Positions 42,449-50,132 of a DNA stretch of 64,000 bases are shown here, piece by piece. The stretch is from Brumimicrobium sp. (GTDB lineage: Bacteria; Bacteroidota; Bacteroidia; Flavobacteriales_D; Crocinitomicaceae), in assembly GCA_023957385.1 (NCBI GenBank), contig JAMLGZ010000002.1, forward strand, positions 1 through 64,000, written 5' to 3'. Below the pieces are notes generated by a model, which was given only the letters and a program-made list of their open reading frames with translations, was not told the origin of the DNA and searched no databases. How positions within the stretch are numbered: position 1 is the first letter of the stretch; every line of letters starts with the position of its first letter. A program made the position numbers and the translations under genes.

Positions 42449-43062
42449 AAATAGGATTGTATTTTGGAACTTTTAACCCTATCCATGTTGGACACTTGAT
42501 TATTTCCAACTATATGGCTGATTATACTGATTTGGATCAGGTATGGCTAGTTGTTTCTCCTCAAAATCCTCTAAAGAAAAAAAGCTCCTTATTGGAAGAT
42601 TACCATCGTTTAGCAATTGTGCGAGTAGCCATTGAAGACAATGACAATATTCGAGAATGTGATATCGAATTTTCTATGCCCAAGCCTTCTTACACTTCAG
42701 ACACCTTAGCATATCTAAAAGAGAAATACCCAACGTATGAATTTCATCTTATCATGGGTGAAGATAATTTAAGAACCTTTCATAAATGGAAGAATTATGA
42801 GTATATTCTCGAAAACCATAAATTATATGTTTATCCTCGTGTATTAACGATTCAGGAAGAACAAGAAGTATCTCAGATAGGTGATTTACCAAATAATGAA
42901 TTAAGTAAACACAAAAATGTGATTTATTGTGATGATGCGCCAATTATGAAAGTTAGTTCCAGTTTTATACGCCAGGCTATTCAAGAGAATAAAGATGTCC
43001 GTTACTTACTTACAGAAGCGGTTTATAAGTATGTAACAGATATGAACTTTTATAAGAAATGA
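42445..43062 (+). CDS. nadD: Nicotinate-nucleotide adenylyltransferase
   Basis: A 205-residue nucleotidyltransferase of NAD synthesis. The N-terminal GTFNPIHVGHLIIS holds the (T/H)xGH site, VVSPQNPLKKK is the substrate loop, and KVSSSFIRQAIQENKDVRYLL is the ISSTxIR-like motif. It overlaps gmk and the next gene by 4 bp each. Confidence 0.95.
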   Translation: MKIGLYFGTFNPIHVGHLIISNYMADYTDLDQVWLVVSPQNPLKKKSSLLEDYHRLAIVRVAIEDNDNIRECDIEFSMPKPSYTSDTLAYLKEKYPTYEFHLIMGEDNLRTFHKWKNYEYILENHKLYVYPRVLTIQEEQEVSQIGDLPNNELSKHKNVIYCDDAPIMKVSSSFIRQAIQENKDVRYLLTEAVYKYVTDMNFYKK

Positions 43063-43976
43063 CTATTAATATGGGACAATCAACATTACATACCTTTTCA
43101 GCTGCGGGTAAACTGCTATTATTTGGTGAATATTTGGTGCTGAGAGAGAGTAATAGTTTAGCCATTCCTATCAAATTCGGACAAACACTTACAGTCACTC
43201 CAATTTTGGAGAATGAATTGGTCTGGGAAAGTAAAGAAGAAGGGCAGCCTTGGTTTTTTGCCCGTTTTTCTGATGAATTAGAACTTTTAGAGACTTCCGA
43301 TGCAGATAATGCATTAAAGATTTTGTCTTTGATTCAATCTATTAAAAATTTGCAACCTACTCACACCTTTACAAAGATAAGATTGGGATGGGATACTAAT
43401 TTTAACCGTCAATTTGGTTTTGGAACTAGTTCTACGCTTATTTCTTTGTTAAGTCAATGGTCAGGAGTGGACGCATATACACTATTGGAACATAGTTTTG
43501 GTGGATCGGGGTATGACATTGCAGCAGCTACAGCGGTAAAACCATTTGTTTATAATAGAATTCAAAAAATCACTGATTTTATTACATTATCTCCAAAGAT
43601 TACAGATAATTTACTTTTTATCTATCTTGGACAAAAGCAACATAGTTCAAAAGAAATTGCTAAATTTAAGAATATGGTAACTTCAGAAAATCAGATTACA
43701 CGAATGAATACACTTATAAGGATGGCTAAACAATGTGATAAAATTGAAGATTGGGAAAGACTTATGCAAGAAAGTGAGCAACTATTATCACCTATTTTAG
43801 GAGTTTTACCTGTGCAGGAAAGACTTTTTCAAGATTATCCTTATGCTGTGAAATCGTTGGGTGCCTGGGGAGGAGATTTTGTGATGGCTACCAGCAGAGA
43901 TTTTGCAGCAGCTAAATTGTATTTTAAAGACAAAGGATATTCCCCTGTTCTTTCTTATAATGAATTGATACGATGA
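43059..43976 (+). CDS. GYDIA-family GHMP kinase
   Basis: A 305-residue GHMP-superfamily protein with AAGKLLLFGEYLVL at the N-terminus and the family tag GYDIAAATAVKPFVY (about 148-162). The ATP loop FGFGTSSTLISLL (about 122-134) is present. It sits beside diphosphomevalonate decarboxylase and mevalonate kinase, so it is a candidate for the phosphomevalonate kinase step. That is an inference from context; it may act on another substrate. Confidence 0.85.
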   Translation: MTINMGQSTLHTFSAAGKLLLFGEYLVLRESNSLAIPIKFGQTLTVTPILENELVWESKEEGQPWFFARFSDELELLETSDADNALKILSLIQSIKNLQPTHTFTKIRLGWDTNFNRQFGFGTSSTLISLLSQWSGVDAYTLLEHSFGGSGYDIAAATAVKPFVYNRIQKITDFITLSPKITDNLLFIYLGQKQHSSKEIAKFKNMVTSENQITRMNTLIRMAKQCDKIEDWERLMQESEQLLSPILGVLPVQERLFQDYPYAVKSLGAWGGDFVMATSRDFAAAKLYFKDKGYSPVLSYNELIR

Positions 43977-44977
43977 AAAAAAGCACGAAAGTCAGATTCC
44001 CTTCCAATATTGCACTAGTAAAATATTGGGGAAAACATGGAAATCAACTTCCTATGAATGCATCATTAAGTTTAACACTTCAGCATGCATATACAGAGTT
44101 AGAATTGGAAGCAATAGAAAAAAATGGTGCTGATGCAACTTTCGAATATTTTTTCGAGGGAGTTCAAAATGATGCTTTTGGACAACGTGTGCTGACTTAT
44201 CTTCAAAATCAACCTGAGTTTGCAGAGTTCTTACACCAACACACCATCAAGATAAATTCCCACAATAGCTTTCCACATTCTACAGGCATTGCTTCTTCAG
44301 CATCGGCTTTTGCGGCAATTGCAGCAGCTTTCGCGAAGACTAGTGGGATTACTAAAAATTTTTCACAAGAGATTAGTCGTTTGGCACGTTTAGGAAGCGG
44401 AAGTGCTTGTCGTTCTATCTATGGCCCTTTTGCCTCGTGGGGTAAATTGGATGGAATAGATGGAACAAGTGATGAATATGCGTCACCTGTTCAACATATT
44501 CATCCAAACTTTCAAGATATGCAAGATGCTATTTTGATTATTGAGGATACTCCTAAGAAGGTTTCGAGCAGTGTAGGGCATGGTTTGATGAAAAATCATC
44601 CCTTTGCGGAAGCTCGTTTTAAGCAGGCTAACCAGCATTGTATCGAAATGTTTTCAACTTTAGAGCGTGGAGATTTTGAGCGATTTATTGGAATTGTCGA
44701 AAGAGAAGCCTTATCTTTGCATGCAATGATGATGACTTCGGAAGCGTATTATTTGTTAATTCGCCCGAACACCATTGAAGTGATGGAAAAAGTTATGCAA
44801 TTTAGACAAGAGACCCAACTACCCATTTGTTTTACACTCGATGCAGGACCTAATATACATTTGTTATATCCATCGTCTATTCAAGATAAAGTGTTACTAT
44901 TTATCGCTAATGAATTAAAACCATTTACCAAGAATATACTTTACGATCGAAACGGAATAGGTGGAATCTTCCTATAA
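43973..44977 (+). CDS. mvaD: Diphosphomevalonate decarboxylase
   Basis: A 334-residue enzyme making isopentenyl diphosphate. The start has FPSNIALVKYWGK and NASLSLTL. The ATP-binding SFPHSTGIASSASAFAAIA (about 99-117) and LARLGSGSACRSIYGPFASW (about 137-156) with the conserved Ser/Arg are typical, and FTLDAGPNIHLL holds the catalytic Asp. It overlaps the GYDIA gene by 4 bp and is followed 1 bp later by mevalonate kinase. Confidence 0.95.
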   Translation: MKKSTKVRFPSNIALVKYWGKHGNQLPMNASLSLTLQHAYTELELEAIEKNGADATFEYFFEGVQNDAFGQRVLTYLQNQPEFAEFLHQHTIKINSHNSFPHSTGIASSASAFAAIAAAFAKTSGITKNFSQEISRLARLGSGSACRSIYGPFASWGKLDGIDGTSDEYASPVQHIHPNFQDMQDAILIIEDTPKKVSSSVGHGLMKNHPFAEARFKQANQHCIEMFSTLERGDFERFIGIVEREALSLHAMMMTSEAYYLLIRPNTIEVMEKVMQFRQETQLPICFTLDAGPNIHLLYPSSIQDKVLLFIANELKPFTKNILYDRNGIGGIFL

Positions 44978-44978
44978 C

Positions 44979-45905
44979 ATGGAACAAATCAATTCTAAAA
45001 TATTATTATTTGGCGAATATGCAGTACTCCATAACGGAAAAGCATTGGTTATTCCATGTGAAAAATATGGAGGACGTTTTGAATTTTCTGATAATGCAGA
45101 AGACAAGGCCTATGCTATTCAATCCAATGAATATTTGAAGCGATTCTGTGAATTTATAGCAAATAGAACAAATGAAAAATTTGTGTTGGAGGTAAAACAA
45201 TTTGAAAAAGAATTGGATCAAGGCTTGTTTTTCAGAAGTAATATTCCCCAAGGCTATGGATTAGGTAGCTCTGGTGCTATAGTTGCTGCCATGGTTTTAC
45301 GTTATTTAAAGAAAGCAAAAAATGTAAAGGATGAAGTTAAATTGAAGTTGTTTGAATTGAAGGCTAATTTAGGAGAATTAGAATCTCACTTTCATGGTGT
45401 AAGTTCAGGGCTGGATCCTTTGAGTATCATTTTAAATGAACCTATTCTCTATAAAAATGCAGAAGAAATTGAAACTGCCAAATTGCCTGAATCTTCTCCT
45501 GATAAAAAAAATGTAGTCTTTTTATTGAATACAAACCTTCCACGTCAAACTGCCTCTTTAGTTGGAAACTTCAAGCAGATGTATAGTGAAGAAGGATTCA
45601 AGAAGAAATTTGATGAATATGTAATAAATTACAATAATAAGGCGATTGATAACTTCTTGACAAATGATCTGGATAATTTCTATAAATCTATGTATAGTTT
45701 AAGCTCTTTTCAATTAATGGAAATGGGCGGTTTCTTCCCACATAATATGCAAAAGCTTTTAGCAGAAGGACTGGAACATGGTGATTATTATTTAAAATTA
45801 TGTGGAGCAGGTGGTGGAGGATTTATGCTAGGATTCACTAAAGATTGGGAAAAAACCCAAGAAATATTACACGAACACGAATTAGATGAGATTTATAGAT
45901 TCTAA
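44979..45905 (+). CDS. mvk: Mevalonate kinase
   Basis: A GHMP kinase of isoprenoid synthesis. ATG 44979 gives MEQINSKILLFGEYAVLHNGKALVIP; the longer frame uses a GTG inside mvaD and is less likely. PQGYGLGSSGAIVAAMVL (about 94-111) is the ATP loop, and HGVSSGLDPLSI holds the catalytic Asp. KLCGAGGGGFMLGF is the C-terminal GHMP motif. It is convergent, with a 4-bp overlap, with the ATP-cone nuclease gene. Confidence 0.92.
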   Translation: MEQINSKILLFGEYAVLHNGKALVIPCEKYGGRFEFSDNAEDKAYAIQSNEYLKRFCEFIANRTNEKFVLEVKQFEKELDQGLFFRSNIPQGYGLGSSGAIVAAMVLRYLKKAKNVKDEVKLKLFELKANLGELESHFHGVSSGLDPLSIILNEPILYKNAEEIETAKLPESSPDKKNVVFLLNTNLPRQTASLVGNFKQMYSEEGFKKKFDEYVINYNNKAIDNFLTNDLDNFYKSMYSLSSFQLMEMGGFFPHNMQKLLAEGLEHGDYYLKLCGAGGGGFMLGFTKDWEKTQEILHEHELDEIYRF

Positions 45906-46747
45906 TCTATAGCTAATAAACCTTCTACTTCTTTTAAAATATTTGATGTATTTCGATGATTAATAAATCCACTATGCAATATATCAGGATTCTTAAGAAT
46001 ATCGGAAATGAGTATACAATTCTGATCTAGTAAATAACCTTTTTCTCGTTTGGTAAGAGTGGTTAAACATGTAATAGGGTACAAGGCTTTTTGATCAACC
46101 AATGTCTTAATACTTTTACGTTCAGGATAATTCCAAGATAACATATTGAGTCCATAAAACTCTCCAAAAGCTATGGCATCTGATGTTAGGTAAACATTGG
46201 TAACCAGCCAACCTTGTGTGAACTTATAATCTCCTCCAAAAAGTGAATACGTTTGGGTGGAAATATCTTTAATTCTCGAAAGTAGATACATGGGAGTCGT
46301 CACAGGAATCTTTGCATCGGTTGAGTTTTTAAATTTACATTCTATCCAGAGTAATTCTTTTCCTTTCTTTGCGATAACATCCGCTTCATGACTTACGGCA
46401 TCTCCTTGAATGGTTTGGTTAGTAATTGCCTCATAACCATAGCTTTCCAAGAATTTGGCTATCCATCTTTCAAAATAAAATCCTGCGGGACCTAAATCAC
46501 GTAAAGCTCTTTTTAAACTATATCTTGCTGCAAAAGCTCCAGAATATTTCTTTAAGTATTTGTGAGCAAGTTTATAGATATGTTTGGTGGATATACCATC
46601 GTGAATTTGAGGTTGAATTCTATCGATAATCTCTTCAATTTCATCTATAGAAGCGCCAGAACGACTCAGCGAATCTCGTAGTCGATTAATATCGAAATCA
46701 ATTAATTCACCGGATTGCTTTTTAATCTTTCGTTTCTGGTATTCCAT
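45902..46747 (-). CDS. ATP-cone domain fused to a PD-(D/E)XK (Mrr-like) nuclease
   Basis: A 281-residue protein. The N-terminal ATP-cone (KRKIKKQSGELIDFDINRLRDSL to AFAARYSLKRAL, about 4-85) is the nucleotide-sensing module of ribonucleotide reductases and NrdR. The C-terminal part has SHEADVIAKKGKELLWIECKF (about 124-144), a D-(X)n-E-X-K nuclease core, and SLFGGDYKFTQGWLVTN. This points to a DNA endonuclease gated by ATP or dATP. It could act in defence or repair; it is not part of a visible modification system. Confidence 0.75.
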   Translation of the reverse strand: MEYQKRKIKKQSGELIDFDINRLRDSLSRSGASIDEIEEIIDRIQPQIHDGISTKHIYKLAHKYLKKYSGAFAARYSLKRALRDLGPAGFYFERWIAKFLESYGYEAITNQTIQGDAVSHEADVIAKKGKELLWIECKFKNSTDAKIPVTTPMYLLSRIKDISTQTYSLFGGDYKFTQGWLVTNVYLTSDAIAFGEFYGLNMLSWNYPERKSIKTLVDQKALYPITCLTTLTKREKGYLLDQNCILISDILKNPDILHSGFINHRNTSNILKEVEGLLAID

Positions 46748-46758
46748 GTTATAGCACC

Positions 46759-46956
46759 TTAACGCTTTTTATTTGCCGATTGTTTTGATATTTTGTAGAT
46801 ACCATGAATCAATAAGGTTAGTAAGGAAAAGATAATTACAAATATCCCAGTATATTTTAAAAATCCATCTCCCGTCAGATGTAAGAAGGTATCCATAGAG
46901 AACACTGCTATTCCAGTAAGCAGTAATATTATTAGTCGTTGATTGAATTTACTCAT
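46759..46956 (-). CDS. Small two-helix membrane protein
   Basis: A 65-residue protein with two predicted transmembrane segments (about 8-22 and 32-52) and a basic tail (KISKQSANKKR). It lies 11 bp before the nuclease gene and 6 bp after the RemB-like gene on the same strand, so it is probably cotranscribed with both. No family recognised. Confidence 0.55.
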   Translation of the reverse strand: MSKFNQRLIILLLTGIAVFSMDTFLHLTGDGFLKYTGIFVIIFSLLTLLIHGIYKISKQSANKKR

Positions 46957-46962
46957 ATTGTA

Positions 46963-48468
46963 TTAAAAATTAAAAGATCTATCATTCCATAGGGCAGTAC
47001 GAATACCAGCCATCACAAAGAAATAATTTTTAGTTGCGTTCCCCATTTGACGGATTTCCACCCCCGAATGTAAGAAGAAATCTGTTCGTAATAATTTTTC
47101 GATGCGATAGGTAAATTCTACTCCTGCATGATAGCGATTAACTTTTCCATTACCTCCAATTTTATATCCATACTCAAAAGATTTATCGTTATATGGCCAA
47201 TAGATATTTGCTCCGTGATTTGGATATCCATATTCACCATTACTTCCTTGTTGTGTGAAGAAAAACTCAGGACGGATAATAAACGAATGGATATAAATCC
47301 CAAATTCGGTATAAACTTCAACGAAATTAGCTCCTAATGGATGTGCTAAAGAATTGCCTTGATGTCCATATACGGTAGAGGGATTTATATGTGAGTATGT
47401 GAAAGGTCGTGCAAAATTAAGTTCACCCAACCAACGTAACTGAATATTTTCATTTACTTGATGTTTCCATTTAGCTCCAATTTGGCCACTATATTTATTG
47501 GCCCACCAACGTGTCCTTTTGATTAATTCCTTTAATACAAAATCGTCAAATGCAAATTGTCCGTATAGTAGCCATGAGTTAAATTGATAACTGGTATTCA
47601 ACCCAATTAATAGCCTATCTTGAGAACCTAGTCCATATTCAGTTGGGCGATAAAATAAAAAGGGATTTAGGTAAGCCGCTTCATATCCACGATTCATGAG
47701 AGTATCCTTTGCTGCAAAAATAACTGATTCGAATAATCCTATCTTAAAACGAGAGGTAGCATTTAGATTAAAGAAATGTGTAGATCCAAATTTATTGATT
47801 TTCTTTCCTTTTACTTGTTCATCAAAGAATTGATATAAGTTGGTTATTTCTAATTTCCATATTTTTGTTCGTAATTGAACAAAAGGATATGGAGCGCTGT
47901 AATCACTTAGCAACATAGATCGTTTACCCTGACCTATGAAATTTTGATCTATTCCAGCTTGAATATTTATAAATTCGTATGGTGTATAGCTTAAACGAAT
48001 CTGAGGTTGTAGCGTATATAGATGTTGCTTAAAAGCAGGAAACTTCCAATAATCATTTGCAAAAATACGTGTATATTTATCCCCCGTACCGTCTCTGAAG
48101 AGTATATTCCCAGTAAATAAGATGCGGGCATAGAAATGTTTACTTAATTCTGTTTCTAAACCAAATCCAGCTCCTATATTCAGATCTGCTACTTGATTAT
48201 AATATAAATTGCTAAATGAGCCTTTTGTATTTAAAAGAGGAAATATACGGATATGATTTTTTCGATTTTCTTTGGTTAGGTTGAAATATCCATACTTCCA
48301 ACCAATCGCATAAGGTATGCCCATACTAGGAAGTACAGGATCAGCAATTAAACTATCACTTTCGTAAAAAGCATCAAAGTTGAGATAATTGACTTTAGCG
48401 GCAATCTCTTCTTGTCCAACAGCAATAAAAGCCCAACTAAATAATATAAGAAGTAATCCTTTTCGCAT
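46963..48468 (-). CDS. RemB/Wzi-like outer-membrane protein, copy 1
   Basis: A 501-residue outer-membrane barrel with a signal peptide ending IAVGQ. GQGKRSMLLSDYSAPYPFVQLRTKIWKLEI (about 183-212) is the conserved segment of gliding-motility RemB and capsule-assembly Wzi-like proteins. Its start touches the stop of copy 2 (shared base 48468), so the two are cotranscribed. Roles in surface polysaccharide or motility are inferred. Confidence 0.7.
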   Translation of the reverse strand: MRKGLLLILFSWAFIAVGQEEIAAKVNYLNFDAFYESDSLIADPVLPSMGIPYAIGWKYGYFNLTKENRKNHIRIFPLLNTKGSFSNLYYNQVADLNIGAGFGLETELSKHFYARILFTGNILFRDGTGDKYTRIFANDYWKFPAFKQHLYTLQPQIRLSYTPYEFINIQAGIDQNFIGQGKRSMLLSDYSAPYPFVQLRTKIWKLEITNLYQFFDEQVKGKKINKFGSTHFFNLNATSRFKIGLFESVIFAAKDTLMNRGYEAAYLNPFLFYRPTEYGLGSQDRLLIGLNTSYQFNSWLLYGQFAFDDFVLKELIKRTRWWANKYSGQIGAKWKHQVNENIQLRWLGELNFARPFTYSHINPSTVYGHQGNSLAHPLGANFVEVYTEFGIYIHSFIIRPEFFFTQQGSNGEYGYPNHGANIYWPYNDKSFEYGYKIGGNGKVNRYHAGVEFTYRIEKLLRTDFFLHSGVEIRQMGNATKNYFFVMAGIRTALWNDRSFNF

Positions 48469-50045
48469 TAAAAGTCAAAGTAATTATTGCGTAATGTGGA
48501 ACGAAGTCCAATAGATACTAGTCCGTAATTGATATTATTTCCAAGAGAACTCATCCTTTGATAGTAATTTGCCATCACAAAAACACGTAAATGAGTGGCA
48601 GGATTAAATTCATAACCGATTTCTAAGGTACCATTCAATACACGGTTGGGATGTAAGATATTTGGGTCAGTTGCAGAAGGGATAAAGAGTTTTACCTTAT
48701 TATTCATCAATTGATCGGCATGGTAATACACTACACTTCCCTCTACATAGAGTCCTTTCCATAGGTAACTAGCACGAACAAGTACTTCTTTAAATCCATT
48801 CCCTAAGGTATGAGCTAAAGGTAAATTAAAATGTGTATAATTCATGCGGATATCATTTGCTCGATATAAATCTGAGGAAGCTATATTTCCTTCTAGTTGG
48901 AAAAATAAATTTTGCACGTTGAAGATATTCCCTGCTCGATAACCAAACTGAAAACCGTATTGAAAATGTTTAAATTGGTCACTAGCAGCTTGGGCATAAA
49001 TCATATGTTGTGAATGAATCTGCCAAGCAATATTTAGCCCAATCATGTTTTTCATATCCTTACTTTCTCCCCCTTTTGTAATGGTATTTATCCCTATAAT
49101 AGGATTATAGAATAAGGGATTCACACGTTGTGTCCCTGAAGGAGTGTCTCTTAAATAAATGGTTGATTCAAAAAGCCCAATGACTAAGGAGGGAATGGGT
49201 TTATAACTTAAATAATGAACCCCTATTCCTTTTCTTTCGTACGGAGACTCTACCATATTAGTGGCAGACTTTCGGATAAGATTGAGTTGTTTTCCTCGCA
49301 TAAGTGTATAGGTTAGCCCCGGAATGATTTCAATATCTATGGCTAGATTTGTATAATTGTAGGAATTATCAGAAAGTAACATAGAACGGTATCCCCAACC
49401 AAAAAAACGAGGCATATTTCCAAATTGGATTGCTAGTTGTTTAATAGGTTTAATACGTACATAACTAACGGCCGAGGCATAATCAAAACCGCCTATTTTG
49501 AATGGTTTGGTTCTTCCCCCATTAGGAATAGTAGCATTGTCTTGGATATAGTTACCATTTTGGGTATAATATTCACCCCTACTTATGAAATAATCACTTT
49601 GATAATCTACAAAACGTGCCTGATTTTCATAAAAAGCAGTATAAAAAGAGAAGATACCGCCAATTTCACCAAGTGCTTGAGCTCCTTTTGTATTTTGATA
49701 GGTATATGGATAAGTACGTTGTAGCATCTCTTTCCCAAACTGCATGTCGAGTAGCGGGTCAATGGCTAAAAGGAATTTTTTCCCAGCCTGATGAACAAAA
49801 TGCTCTTTAAATAATTTTCTGTAAAATATGTTCCTAGTCTTAGCAGTATCTTTTTGAGGAAATTGAAGATGAGCTTCTGTATAACTGATGGGGAAAAATC
49901 CCATACCTACTACTTTCTTTTCATTGGTAGCAAAGAGAGCCTTATCTTTTGAATATGAAGTTAATGGGATTAAAATTTCTTGTCCCAAACTCGAAAAAGA
50001 AAGGAATCCGATCCCAAAGGATAATATAATTCTAAACCAATTCAA
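48468..50045 (-). CDS. RemB/Wzi-like outer-membrane protein, copy 2
   Basis: A 525-residue homologue of the adjacent gene, with a signal peptide (SFSSLGQ) and the matching segment RFFGWGYRSMLLSDNSYNYTNLAIDIEIIPGLTYTLM. Both copies then have a strand pattern typical of barrels and share FESTIYL/FESVIFA and NPLFYNP/NPFLFYRP positions. They look like an old tandem duplication. Confidence 0.7.
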   Translation of the reverse strand: MNWFRIILSFGIGFLSFSSLGQEILIPLTSYSKDKALFATNEKKVVGMGFFPISYTEAHLQFPQKDTAKTRNIFYRKLFKEHFVHQAGKKFLLAIDPLLDMQFGKEMLQRTYPYTYQNTKGAQALGEIGGIFSFYTAFYENQARFVDYQSDYFISRGEYYTQNGNYIQDNATIPNGGRTKPFKIGGFDYASAVSYVRIKPIKQLAIQFGNMPRFFGWGYRSMLLSDNSYNYTNLAIDIEIIPGLTYTLMRGKQLNLIRKSATNMVESPYERKGIGVHYLSYKPIPSLVIGLFESTIYLRDTPSGTQRVNPLFYNPIIGINTITKGGESKDMKNMIGLNIAWQIHSQHMIYAQAASDQFKHFQYGFQFGYRAGNIFNVQNLFFQLEGNIASSDLYRANDIRMNYTHFNLPLAHTLGNGFKEVLVRASYLWKGLYVEGSVVYYHADQLMNNKVKLFIPSATDPNILHPNRVLNGTLEIGYEFNPATHLRVFVMANYYQRMSSLGNNINYGLVSIGLRSTLRNNYFDF

Positions 50046-50132
50046 TAATAATAATTAGAAGAGGTAAATATAGGAATATTTATCTATTCAGAATTTAACA
50101 ATAAATGATTACATTCGACTTTTAAAAAAGAT

